From an uncultured Lachnospiraceae bacterium (GTDB lineage Bacteria; Bacillota; Clostridia; Lachnospirales; Lachnospiraceae), in assembly GCA_902781215.1 (NCBI GenBank), contig CACZIO010000014.1, positions 1 through 55,410 on the forward strand: a stretch of 55,410 nucleotides of DNA, in the 5' to 3' direction. The position numbers were made by a program, and so were the translations under genes. The notes under the pieces were generated by a model. That model had not been told where the DNA came from. It saw only the letters and a program-made list of their open reading frames with translations, and made no database searches. Positions 33,654 to 42,078 of the stretch are shown here, piece by piece (position 1 is the first letter of the stretch; every line of letters starts with the position of its first letter).

Positions 33654-34466
33654 ATGCTTTTTATCTTATATTGCGAAAATAAGGACAGCAGTCACACAAG
33701 TACCGGCCCCAGTGCCTCCGGAACCTCTCCGGAAACAGGATCTGCCGGATCCTCCTCCGCAAAAAAATATAAAGTCCTGTCCGCCGGTGAGCGTCTCCTC
33801 CTGGAGACCGGCCTCCGTGAAATGGGGATTTCCTGCAGTGCTGTGACGCCGGACAATATGATCGAGCGGGGGCAGTACGGAAAACCTTTTTTCCCTTCCT
33901 GTTCTCATGTCCATTTTAACTTTTCACACTCAGGCAGCCTGACTGCCTGCGCTTTCTCCGACCGGGAGGTCGGCCTGGACATTCAGGCACATGACCAGCT
34001 GCGGGTGGATGCTCTGCGAATCGCAAAACGTTTCTTCACAGGCCCCGAATACCATGCGCTTCTCGGCCTGTCCTCAGATCAGGCTGCCATGAACAACCTT
34101 TTCTTCCGCTTCTGGACCATCAAGGAGGCCTACCTCAAGTATGTCGGATGCGGCCTTTACGCGGAGCCCGAAAGCTTTCTGCCTGTTCCGGACGACCACA
34201 GATCCGGACCGATCAGTTCTCCCGGCGATCCGGACTGTACCTCCGAGGTCATGCAGCATAAGATGCGGGATGGACTGAGTCCCTTCGATCCGGATCCTTA
34301 TTTTCCCGGCTCCCGCGGCAGGATCGAGATTCTGAAGAGAGAGGATCTGCTCACTCCCGGCGTCTACGTGCTCCTCCCCGCCCCCACCGGCTATACCATG
34401 GCCGTCAGCGCGCAGGGTCTCCCCGGGGAAATCGCTGTGCGCAAGGTCGACGCCCCGCATCCCTGA
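33654..34466 (+). CDS. Sfp-type 4'-phosphopantetheinyl transferase
   Basis: The 270-residue protein has FNFSHSGSLTACAFSDREVGLDIQ split over the usual first motif (SHS, then the metal-binding Asp in GLD). The second signature, FFRFWTIKEAYLKYVGCGL, carries the catalytic WxxKEA. It attaches the phosphopantetheine arm of CoA to carrier proteins. Sfp-type enzymes usually serve non-ribosomal peptide or polyketide synthases, but some serve fatty-acid ACP. No such synthase is in this window. AAAGGA five bases before ATG 33654 sets the start. It stands alone between two opposite-strand transcription units. Confidence 0.9.
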   Translation: MLFILYCENKDSSHTSTGPSASGTSPETGSAGSSSAKKYKVLSAGERLLLETGLREMGISCSAVTPDNMIERGQYGKPFFPSCSHVHFNFSHSGSLTACAFSDREVGLDIQAHDQLRVDALRIAKRFFTGPEYHALLGLSSDQAAMNNLFFRFWTIKEAYLKYVGCGLYAEPESFLPVPDDHRSGPISSPGDPDCTSEVMQHKMRDGLSPFDPDPYFPGSRGRIEILKREDLLTPGVYVLLPAPTGYTMAVSAQGLPGEIAVRKVDAPHP

Positions 34467-34504
34467 TGCATGCGATTGACCTTATGTACGGATGAGCGAA
34501 TCCA

Positions 34505-34557
34505 AATGAAAGAACAAACGGGCATCACACCGGCTTCCCGCCGTCTGTGATGCCCGT
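34505..34557. terminator. Terminator between aspS and the PPTase gene
   Basis: ACGGGCATCACA (34518-34529) and its complement (34546-34557) form a 12-bp stem. On the minus strand TTTGTTCTTTC follows, so it mainly ends aspS; the convergent PPTase transcript may share it. Confidence 0.85.
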
Positions 34558-34584
34558 TCTATGCTGTAACTTATTGCCTGCTCT

Positions 34585-36369
34585 TCACTCTTCCACAGCG
34601 ATATGGAGGTCTGTGAGCTGGGCGGGATCGACCACATCGGGGGCGCCGCTCATCAGGTCCGCCGCGTCCTTGTTCTTAGGGAAGGCAATGACTTCGCGGA
34701 TGCTGTCCGCACCGGCCAGCAGCATGACAAAGCGGTCGACGCCGTAGGCCAGTCCTGCGTGCGGAGGTACGCCGTACTTGAAGGCTGTCAGCAGGAAGCC
34801 GAACTTCTCATTGGCCTCCTCCCTGAAAAGGCCGATGACCTCAAACATCTTCTCCTGAATGTCGCTCTGGTGGATTCGGACACTGCCGCCGCCCAGCTCG
34901 ACACCGTTGAGGACGATGTCATAGGCCTTGGCACGGACACTGCCGGGATCCTCGTCGATCCGCTCCCAGTCCTCCTCGACAGGCATCGTGAAGGGATGGT
35001 GCATGGCGACAAAGCGGTTCTCCTCCTCGGACCACTCGAGCAGCGGGAAGTCCACGACCCAGAGGAAATTGAATTTGCTGTGATCGATGAGGCCCAGGTC
35101 CTCGCCCAGCTTCAGACGGAGCGCACCCAGGACGTTCCAGACAATTCCGTTCTTGTCCGCCGCAAAGAAGGTCAGGTCGCCCTTTTCCGCGCCGACACGG
35201 TCCAGCAGAGCCTGGATCTCCTCCTCCGACATAAACTTGCTGAAGGAGCACTTGATGGAGCCGTCTTCCTTCCAGGCAATGTAGGGGAGACCCTTGGCGC
35301 CGTTGCCGCGGGCCATCTCGACGATCTTATCGATCTGCTTGCGGCCCATGCCGCCCTGGCCCTTTGCGGTGACCGCGCGGACACTCCAGCCCTTTTTGCC
35401 GGCCGCTTCGGCAAAGACGCCGAAGCCGCAGTCCTTCACGAGGTCGGAGACATCCACCAGCTTCATGCCGAAGCGGGTGTCAGGCTTGTCCGAACCATAG
35501 TCATTCATGGCATCGATCCACTTCATGCGGGGGAAGGGGAGCTGGACCTTGAGCCCGATCGCGCGCTCGCAGACATACTGGATCAGACGCTCATTGACGT
35601 CAATGACATCGTCGATATCCACAAAGGAAAGCTCCATGTCCGCCTGGGTGAATTCAGGCTGGCGGTCGGCGCGCAGGTCCTCATCGCGGAAGCATCTCGC
35701 GATCTGGAAATAACGGTCATAGCCGGAGCACATCAGCAGCTGCTTGAACAGCTGCGGAGACTGGGGCAGGGCATAGAAGGTGCCGGGTTTGACACGGCTG
35801 GGTACCAGATAATCGCGCGCACCCTCGGGCGTGGATTTGCACAGGATCGGTGTTTCGATCTCCAGGAAGCCCTCCTTGTCCATAAAGGTGCGCATATCCT
35901 GCACGATCCTGCTGCGGAGCATGAGCTTGCGCTGCATGTCAGGCCTGCGCAGGTCAAGGCTTCTGTACTGCAGACGGAGCTCCTCCTTGGTATTGCTGTT
36001 CTCCACGATGTGGAAGGGAGGGGTCTCGGACTCGGACAGGATCCTGGTGTCCGTCACACGCACCTCGATCGTGCCTGTGGGGAGGTTGGGATTGACCGCG
36101 CCGCTGCGCATGGTGACCGTGCCGGTCGCCGCCACGACAAATTCCGCACGCATCTTTTCCGCCTTGTGGAAGTTCTCCTCGCCGCAGTCCGCCTCCTCAT
36201 AGATCAGCTGGATGATGCCGCTCCGGTCGCGCAGGTCGACAAAGACAATTCCGCCCTTGTTCCTCTGCTTGGCGACCCAGCCCATCACTGTCACTGTTTT
36301 TCCAACATACTCTTCTGTCAGCTCCGCGCACCGGCATGTGCGGTGCAGGCCTCTCATCGATTCTGCCAT
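34585..36369 (-). CDS. aspS: Aspartyl-tRNA synthetase
   Basis: The 594-residue class II synthetase has an N-terminal OB anticodon-binding domain (VTVMGWVAKQRNKGG), motif 2 (RCFRDEDLRADRQPEFTQ) and the bacterial insert domain. Motif 3 (GLAYGVDRFVMLLAG) is near the end. The length is typical of bacterial AspRS. Whether it is discriminating or also acts on Asn-tRNA cannot be read from motifs alone. It follows hisS by 75 bases, the common hisS-aspS pair. Confidence 0.97.
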   Translation of the reverse strand: MAESMRGLHRTCRCAELTEEYVGKTVTVMGWVAKQRNKGGIVFVDLRDRSGIIQLIYEEADCGEENFHKAEKMRAEFVVAATGTVTMRSGAVNPNLPTGTIEVRVTDTRILSESETPPFHIVENSNTKEELRLQYRSLDLRRPDMQRKLMLRSRIVQDMRTFMDKEGFLEIETPILCKSTPEGARDYLVPSRVKPGTFYALPQSPQLFKQLLMCSGYDRYFQIARCFRDEDLRADRQPEFTQADMELSFVDIDDVIDVNERLIQYVCERAIGLKVQLPFPRMKWIDAMNDYGSDKPDTRFGMKLVDVSDLVKDCGFGVFAEAAGKKGWSVRAVTAKGQGGMGRKQIDKIVEMARGNGAKGLPYIAWKEDGSIKCSFSKFMSEEEIQALLDRVGAEKGDLTFFAADKNGIVWNVLGALRLKLGEDLGLIDHSKFNFLWVVDFPLLEWSEEENRFVAMHHPFTMPVEEDWERIDEDPGSVRAKAYDIVLNGVELGGGSVRIHQSDIQEKMFEVIGLFREEANEKFGFLLTAFKYGVPPHAGLAYGVDRFVMLLAGADSIREVIAFPKNKDAADLMSGAPDVVDPAQLTDLHIAVEE

Positions 36370-36444
36370 GTTGATCGTTTCCTTCTTTCTATTATAATGA
36401 TCTTATCTATTGATTTTCGTTTACCGGAGAATGATCCATCGATC

Positions 36445-37707
36445 TTACTTCGAGATCGGATTGGTATAAAACTCCTCGAACGACTCGTAACCGCGGTCCC
36501 GCAGCTGCTGCTTCTGGAACTTCTTGTTCTTGGCCATTCTGGCCAGCAGCACCTGTTTTCCTGCCGCCCTGGCCTGCTGTGCCTGAACCATGGCGTCCTG
36601 CATGCGGTTTGCGGGGAGGTTCTTCTCCAGCAGGAATGCCACCTTCTCGCGGCTTCCCGGAATCTTGAAGCCCTGTTCCATCAGGATCAGGATGATGCGT
36701 TCAAAGCCGATGGAGAATCCGCAGGCAGGGACATCCTTGCCTGTAAACTTCCCGACCATGGCATCGTAGCGGCCGCCGCCGCCACAGCTGATGCCCAGCT
36801 CCGGCATGGCGATCTCAAAGATCGTGCCGGTGTAGTAACCCATGCCGCGCACGATGGTGGGATCAAAGACAATGGCAAAATCTGCCTCTTTGACGCCGTC
36901 CACACTGTCAATGACCATGCGAAGATCCGGGATCACCTGCGGCGCGATGACATCTGCCAGCTTGTCCTCCAGATAGGCCAGCTGGTCTCCCGCTTCGTCC
37001 AGGCCCTTGAACAGGCTGATGCAGGCATCCGTGCTCTCCTGCGTAAAACCGCTCTCCACGAGCTCCTTCGCCGCGCCGTCCAGCCCGATCTTGTCCATCT
37101 TGTCCAGAATAATGAAAAACTCGCCGAAGCGGTCCTCCGGGAATCCACAGGCAGCCGCCATGGCGGCCAGGATCCGCCGGTCATTGATCCGGATCTGGAA
37201 GCCCTTGAAACCAAGTCTGCCCAGTGTCGTGGTCGTCGCCAGGATCAGCTCGATCTCCGCCAGGTTCGTGGGTTCACCGATAATGTCGATATCGCACTGC
37301 ATGAACTGGCGGTAGCGCCCCTTCTGGGGACGGTCTGCGCGCCAGACATTGCCCATCTGCAGGGCCTTGAAGGGCATGGGCAGGTCGTTGGCGTGATTGG
37401 AATAGTAGCGGACCAGCGGGACCGTCAGGTCATAACGGAGTCCCCCGTCCACCAGATCCTCCTCGGACTTTGCTGTCTCCAGCTTCAGCTTCTCGCCGCG
37501 CTTGAGGATCTTGAAAATCAGCTTCTCGTTGTCACCGCCCTGCTTGCTGGTCAGGTTGGCGATATTTTCGACACAAGGTGTCTCGATCGAGGAAAAACCA
37601 AACTCCGCATAAGTCTTTTTGATCACGGCGATCGCGTAGTCGCGGATTTCCATCTCCTCCGGCATGATATCCTTCATACCTGTGACAGGCTTTTTGATGA
37701 GTGCCAT
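36445..37707 (-). CDS. hisS: Histidyl-tRNA synthetase
   Basis: The 420-residue class II enzyme starts with KPVTGMKDIMPEEM. It has motif 2 (GNVWRADRPQKGRYRQF), the histidine-A motif near VRGMGYYTGTIFEIA and motif 3 (ACGFSIGFERI). AGGAG precedes ATG 37707. I looked for a T-box leader upstream and did not find the conserved TGGNACCGCG core, so His-tRNA control of that kind is not supported. Confidence 0.96.
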   Translation of the reverse strand: MALIKKPVTGMKDIMPEEMEIRDYAIAVIKKTYAEFGFSSIETPCVENIANLTSKQGGDNEKLIFKILKRGEKLKLETAKSEEDLVDGGLRYDLTVPLVRYYSNHANDLPMPFKALQMGNVWRADRPQKGRYRQFMQCDIDIIGEPTNLAEIELILATTTTLGRLGFKGFQIRINDRRILAAMAAACGFPEDRFGEFFIILDKMDKIGLDGAAKELVESGFTQESTDACISLFKGLDEAGDQLAYLEDKLADVIAPQVIPDLRMVIDSVDGVKEADFAIVFDPTIVRGMGYYTGTIFEIAMPELGISCGGGGRYDAMVGKFTGKDVPACGFSIGFERIILILMEQGFKIPGSREKVAFLLEKNLPANRMQDAMVQAQQARAAGKQVLLARMAKNKKFQKQQLRDRGYESFEEFYTNPISK

Positions 37708-38037
37708 ATCTTCCTATCTCCTGAATCCTTTGATAATGATGCCTGCTGTCGTGCATATACTTAATGGTATTATTCAGGCGCAGGACATCGAAAGAAAACC
37801 GCAATGCCCCGCGCACAGACAATTTGCTATTTTACCCTTTTTCCGGAACTTTTTCAACATCCGCCTGCATACATATTCAGACAATCCGACAGCCATTTGT
37901 CCCTCTTTTAACGAATCTCATAAAAAATCGTGGATATTACGGATATTTTTGTGCACATTTCAGGTAAGAGGTATATAATATTAGCAAAGCGGCACATAAA
38001 TGCCGTATTTAATCATGTCAGAAGGGAGTTGAGGAAT
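37708..38037. other. Divergent intergenic region between hisS and dhaL
   Basis: 330 bases, AT-richer than the flanks. On the plus strand it holds the dha promoter and a small CGGCA/TGCCG hairpin (about 37990-38005) in the dhaL leader. A clear hisS promoter and T-box were not found. GGATATT occurs twice near 37932-37947. Confidence 0.5.
37974..37979 (+). promoter_or_regulatory. -10 box of the dha operon
   Basis: A perfect TATAAT about 60 bases before dhaL. The best -35 is TTGTGC at 37949-37954, two bases farther than ideal, so the promoter may need an activator. Confidence 0.5.
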
Positions 38038-38661
38038 ATGGCTTCAAAAGTCTACGAATGCATCTCGAAAATTGCGGACATCATCATAGAAAACAAGGAT
38101 TTTCTCACCGAGCTGGACCGCGAGATCGGCGATGCGGATCACGGAATCAACATGGCGCGGGGCTATACCGAAGCGCTCGGACAGCTTCCGCAGGATGAGT
38201 CGGACATCGGCGCTGTGCTGAAGAAGGCCGGCATGGTCCTCCTTTCCAAGGTCGGCGGGGCCTCCGGCCCGCTCTACGGCACCGCCTATATGAAGGCGGC
38301 CAAGGCCGCAGCCGGCAAGACGGAACTGACGGTCCAGGACGGAAAGGATATCCTCGATGCCATCATCGGAGGCATCAAACAGCGCGGCAAAGCAGAGCGC
38401 GGCGAGAAGACCATGCTTGACGCCATCATTCCCGGATATGAGGCATACTGCGCAGCTGCGGATGCGGGAAAGGATCTCGCGGAATGCCTCGATGCCATGT
38501 GCGCCGCAGCCGCGGAGGGCGTCGAATACACCAAGACCATCATCGCCACCAAGGGCCGCGCCAGCTATCTTGGCGAGCGCAGCATCGGCCACCAGGATCC
38601 CGGCGCAACCTCGTCCCTGCTGACCATGGAAGCGATCCGCGACTGGGTGCGCGCCCTGTAA
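38038..38661 (+). CDS. dhaL: Dihydroxyacetone kinase, ADP-binding subunit DhaL
   Basis: The 207-residue subunit has GDADHGINM near residue 29, whose Asp residues bind the Mg-ADP, and KVGGASGPLYGTA and GERSIGHQDPGATS further on. In the PTS-type kinase DhaL keeps a bound ADP that is rephosphorylated by DhaM and passes phosphate to dihydroxyacetone on DhaK. The start at 38038 follows GGGAGTTGAGG. It opens the operon dhaL-dhaM-dhaK-rhodanese, an order different from the E. coli KLM order. Confidence 0.95.
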   Translation: MASKVYECISKIADIIIENKDFLTELDREIGDADHGINMARGYTEALGQLPQDESDIGAVLKKAGMVLLSKVGGASGPLYGTAYMKAAKAAAGKTELTVQDGKDILDAIIGGIKQRGKAERGEKTMLDAIIPGYEAYCAAADAGKDLAECLDAMCAAAAEGVEYTKTIIATKGRASYLGERSIGHQDPGATSSLLTMEAIRDWVRAL

Positions 38662-38725
38662 ACAGCCCTTTTTCGTTTCGTCTCTATTTTTCATGTGATC
38701 ATCTGCACAGGATTTGAGGTGTAAC

Positions 38726-39133
38726 ATGGTTGGAATTGTGATCGTATCCCACAGCCGGCTGGCCGCAGAAGGGATCCGCGAGCTCGCGGCACAGATGGCC
38801 GGCCCCGATCTCCGCATCATCGCCTGCGGAGGTATGGAGGACGGCAGCATCGGCACGGATGCCATGCGCATCCAGAACGCCCTGATCGAGGCCGACAGCG
38901 GCGACGGTGTCTGCGCCATGGTGGATCTGGGCAGCGGTATTATGAGTACAGAGACGGCCATCGAACTTCTGGAATTTGACGATGACCATTCGGACATACA
39001 GGTCCGGATCGCGGATGCTCCGGTCCTGGAAGGTTCTGTCAGTGCTGCGGTCTCCGCCTCGTCAGGCGATTCACTGGAGGAAGTGATTGCCGCTGCCGAA
39101 GAGGCCCGCGGAATGAAGAAACTATTAGATTAA
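38726..39133 (+). CDS. dhaM: Dihydroxyacetone kinase phosphotransfer subunit DhaM
   Basis: The 135-residue protein is a single EIIA-mannose-like domain with VSHSRLAAEGI near the start; the His in SHS is the phospho-acceptor. It lacks the HPr-like and EI-like extensions of E. coli DhaM, as usual in Bacillota, so phosphate would come from the general HPr. GAGGTG precedes ATG 38726. The 64-base gap after dhaL and 13-base gap before dhaK fit one operon. Confidence 0.95.
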   Translation: MVGIVIVSHSRLAAEGIRELAAQMAGPDLRIIACGGMEDGSIGTDAMRIQNALIEADSGDGVCAMVDLGSGIMSTETAIELLEFDDDHSDIQVRIADAPVLEGSVSAAVSASSGDSLEEVIAAAEEARGMKKLLD

Positions 39134-39146
39134 ATGGAGGGTTATC

Positions 39147-40145
39147 ATGAAAAAACTGATCAATGGTGTCGACAATGTAGTTGATGAGATGCTCAACGGT
39201 ATGACAGCTGCTTTTCCGGAGTACATCGAGCGTGTCCCCGGCACGGACGTCGTGGCCCGCACCGGAGCAAAAAAGACCGATAAGGTCGTCCTGATCAGCG
39301 GCGGCGGCAGTGGACATGAGCCCGCGCACGGCGGCTATGTCGGCAAGGGCATGCTGGACGCGGCAGTCGCAGGCGCAGTCTTCACCTCTCCCACCCCGGA
39401 CCAGGTCTATGAAGCGATCAAGGCCACAGAGTGCGGCAAGGGCGCCCTCCTGATCATCAAGAACTACACCGGTGATGTCATGAATTTTGAGATGGCCGCC
39501 GATATGGCCGCCGATGAGGACATCACAGTCGACAAGGTCGTGGTCGCGGATGACGTCGCCGTCGAGAATTCCACCTGGACAACCGGCCGCCGCGGCATCG
39601 CCGGCACTGTTTTCGTCCACAAGATCGCAGGTGCATGCGCAGAGACCGGCGCAGACCTCCCCGAGGTCAAGCGCGTCGCAGAGAAAGTCATCGCCAACGT
39701 CCGCTCCATGGGCATGGCCGTTGCCCCCTGCACCGTTCCCGCCGTCGGCAAGCCCGGCTTCGATCTGGCCGAGGATGAGGTCGAGATCGGCATCGGCATC
39801 CACGGTGAGCCCGGCACCCACCGCGAAAAGATCTCCCCTGTCAACGATATCGTCGACCACCTTGTCGGCAAGATCCTTGACGAAGGCATCTACGCAGAGG
39901 GCGACGAAGTTGCCGTCATGGTCAACGGCATGGGCGGAACCCCGCTGAGCGAGCTTTTCATTGCCAACCTGCGCGTCAAAGAGATCCTTGACGGCAAGGG
40001 GATCAAGATTGCCAAGACCGTCGTGGGCAACTACATGACCTCCCTCGACATGGAGGGCTTCTCCGTCACCCTGCTCAAGCTCGACGACGAACTCAAGGGA
40101 TATCTCAACGCGCCTGCTGACACACCGGCCTATAAAGAAGTATAA
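39147..40145 (+). CDS. dhaK: Dihydroxyacetone kinase substrate subunit DhaK
   Basis: The 332-residue protein has SGGGSGHEPAHGGYVG near residue 50 (substrate pocket) and GIGIHGEPG near residue 217. The His there forms the covalent hemiaminal with dihydroxyacetone. It phosphorylates dihydroxyacetone to DHAP using phosphate from DhaL-ATP. GGAGG precedes the start. No glycerol dehydrogenase is nearby, so the source of dihydroxyacetone is not shown. Confidence 0.97.
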   Translation: MKKLINGVDNVVDEMLNGMTAAFPEYIERVPGTDVVARTGAKKTDKVVLISGGGSGHEPAHGGYVGKGMLDAAVAGAVFTSPTPDQVYEAIKATECGKGALLIIKNYTGDVMNFEMAADMAADEDITVDKVVVADDVAVENSTWTTGRRGIAGTVFVHKIAGACAETGADLPEVKRVAEKVIANVRSMGMAVAPCTVPAVGKPGFDLAEDEVEIGIGIHGEPGTHREKISPVNDIVDHLVGKILDEGIYAEGDEVAVMVNGMGGTPLSELFIANLRVKEILDGKGIKIAKTVVGNYMTSLDMEGFSVTLLKLDDELKGYLNAPADTPAYKEV

Positions 40146-40183
40146 GAGGCAGGTATCATTCTTTAAAATTGTATGGAGGTTTC

Positions 40184-40513
40184 ATGTCAATTCTGGATAT
40201 TTTTAAATCTGTCGATATCAACAAGGAAGTCAACCGCTGCAGGACTACAAAGGGGTCTGTACTCCTCGATGTCCGCACGGAGGGAGAATACCGCCAGGGA
40301 CACATCGGCGGCAGCCGCAACATCCCCGTCGAAAAAATCGATAATGCCGTGAACCTCCTGCATGACAAGTCCGCACCCATCTTTGTCTACTGCCAGAGCG
40401 GCTCGCGTGCCCGCAAGGCATCCTCGAAGCTCCGCAAACTCGGCTATGTCGAGGTCTACAATATCGGAGGCATCGAGCAGTATCAGGGCCAGCTCCAGCG
40501 CGGCAAGAGATGA
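40184..40513 (+). CDS. Single-domain rhodanese
   Basis: The 109-residue protein has DVRTEGEYRQGHIGGSRNIP near residue 27 and the active loop VYCQSGSRARKA with the catalytic Cys. Rhodaneses carry sulfane sulfur. GGAGG precedes ATG 40184. It follows dhaK by 38 bases and shares its terminator, so it is probably in the dha transcript, although no functional link to dihydroxyacetone is known to me. Confidence 0.9.
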   Translation: MSILDIFKSVDINKEVNRCRTTKGSVLLDVRTEGEYRQGHIGGSRNIPVEKIDNAVNLLHDKSAPIFVYCQSGSRARKASSKLRKLGYVEVYNIGGIEQYQGQLQRGKR

Positions 40514-40535
40514 ACCGATCCATCATCATGATTAT

Positions 40536-40573
40536 AAAAGTCCTGCACCGGTCTTCCGGTGCAGGACTTTTTT
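40536..40573. terminator. Near-perfect bidirectional terminator of the dha operon
   Basis: A 16-bp perfect stem (AAAAGTCCTGCACCGG at 40536-40551 with its complement at 40556-40571) around TCTT, with T-runs in both directions. It serves the dha operon and the convergent gene at 40679. Confidence 0.95.
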
Positions 40574-40678
40574 CACAGCTTTCATACAGAACGATCGGGA
40601 TCGTTCCGGCAGCTCAGATCACAGAAATATCGATCCGGTCCGGGTCGTTGTTGTGCATGCTGTCGCCCGGAGAAACCT

Positions 40679-41140
40679 TTACAGGCGGATCTTCGAGAAA
40701 TGCAGGCCAGACGCCTTTTTGACTTCCGGTTTTTTCGTGAGCTCATGGACGGCCGCCAACAGCAGTAGATTCCGCAGCCTGTGCGGGGTCTTTTGACGGG
40801 TCGCCCGGGCCAGATTCTGACTGTTTAATTTCCCGGCAGGACTTATTCCTTTCCGCTCCTCCCTGCGCAGTTCTTTCACCTGTCTGGCGGCGAGTTTTGA
40901 TCCCGCGTACACAAGGGAGGAAGGGCTTCCCCCGATCGCATGAAAGAGCATTTTTTCCGGGCTGGGTAAAACTGCATCGGCCCTGGAGCGGATCCCGGCC
41001 CTGCGGCCGGACATACCGCCGGCCATCCGCGCCTCTGCCCGCTCCAGATCCTTCCGGGCTATACTTTTGCTCAAATATCTCAGCAGTATGATCTTCGCGA
41101 CAGTCCCCGCGGGGCTTTTCCTTTTTTTATTTTTACTCAT
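40679..41140 (-). CDS. Basic hypothetical protein
   Basis: This 153-residue protein starts MSKNKKRKSPAG and is rich in Lys and Arg, with few acidic residues. A weakly hydrophobic helix (KIILLRYLSK) lies near the N-terminus. No family is recognised. The ribosome site (GGGAGC) is 13 bases away and weak. Support comes from the open frame, a convergent terminator at its end and absence of a better frame. It could also be a poorly conserved remnant. Confidence 0.5.
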   Translation of the reverse strand: MSKNKKRKSPAGTVAKIILLRYLSKSIARKDLERAEARMAGGMSGRRAGIRSRADAVLPSPEKMLFHAIGGSPSSLVYAGSKLAARQVKELRREERKGISPAGKLNSQNLARATRQKTPHRLRNLLLLAAVHELTKKPEVKKASGLHFSKIRL

Positions 41141-41280
41141 ATGATTTCTATCTGCTCCCTGACGTCCCGGCAGTATATTGTTTTTCTGACAGGGCATGCC
41201 GGAACACACAAGTGTTCAGGCAGGGACCTGCAGATACCAATTGCTTATACAGTAAAATCCCGCCGCTCGGTGCACATCCA

Positions 41281-41934
41281 TCATTCCTCTATGAGGCCCC
41301 ACTCACAGCCGTTTCCAAGGCTGGAATAAGTGACCGATTTGACCTTCAGATCTTTGATCATTTCATTGTCGTCACCGTCTTCCGTCGGCTCAGCTGTTCC
41401 TTCAAAGACGACCGTATACATGAAGGGATCCTTGTACATCCAGAATTCCATATTCTCCAGATTGTAACCGCCTGAATACCAGCCGTCATCCAGAAGATCC
41501 TGGCCGGTTTTGCCCACAAGCTTGTCCAGCTCCTCCTGAGGTATGATCAGCTCACTGAAGTTGTCCTTCCTGGTGATCTCCAGAGACTTCATCAGTTCAT
41601 TGACTTTTTCATCGCGGTCTTCATCCTCGAAGTCTATGCTCCAAATCTGTTTCGAAACATCCTCCGGCAGTTCTGCCGCAAGACGGTACAGCGTTCCGTC
41701 CACATCGATCACACAGGCGTAGAAATCCTCAAAATATGCCTCCTCCCGGACCATGTCGTCATCCAGCTGCTTGATATCCCCGATCGTTTTCAGGTTATCA
41801 ACGATGTCTTTTCCTGCCTCCTGACCGGAGGCCTTCCCCTGAGATGAACCCGCAGCCGGACTGCCCGTACTGCCTGCACCACAGCCCGCCAGCAGGATCA
41901 CTGCCGCCAACAAAAAAAACATGATTCTTTTCAT
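41281..41934 (-). CDS. Lipoprotein, unknown function
   Basis: The 217-residue protein has a signal peptide ending VILLAGCGAG (lipobox). A short Gly/Ser linker (about 20-45) is followed by an acidic domain of about 170 residues with DVDGTLYRLAAELPEDVSKQ, a DDDM..EEAYFEDFYACVIDV stretch and a C-terminal SLGNGCEWG. The two Cys in the domain may pair. GGAGGTGG precedes ATG 41934. I do not recognise the fold. Its own promoter is likely and the gene appears monocistronic. Confidence 0.82.
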   Translation of the reverse strand: MKRIMFFLLAAVILLAGCGAGSTGSPAAGSSQGKASGQEAGKDIVDNLKTIGDIKQLDDDMVREEAYFEDFYACVIDVDGTLYRLAAELPEDVSKQIWSIDFEDEDRDEKVNELMKSLEITRKDNFSELIIPQEELDKLVGKTGQDLLDDGWYSGGYNLENMEFWMYKDPFMYTVVFEGTAEPTEDGDDNEMIKDLKVKSVTYSSLGNGCEWGLIEE

Positions 41935-42041
41935 TCATCCACCTCCATACTGATCAACGCCTGAGAAAGGTTTCTTACTACTCCAAATCTGACCAGATAA
42001 GATGGGGCGTTCATCTGCAGTGTAGTTATCCGGCTGATCAT

Positions 42042-42050
42042 ATTGTATCA
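42042..42050 (-). promoter_or_regulatory. Extended -10 promoter of the 41281 lipoprotein
   Basis: Minus-strand TGATACAAT: a TACAAT -10 with TG upstream. No clear -35. The same nine bases occur at the exonuclease promoter (52174-52182). Confidence 0.45.
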
Positions 42051-42078
42051 CAGAACATAGGTATTTCACATTCATTTC

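Noticed and set aside
34603-37764. Very long plus-strand open frame (over 1,000 codons) opposite aspS and hisS
   Set aside because: It is a mirror of the two synthetase genes caused by G+C-rich codon use; it has no start signal and no domain.
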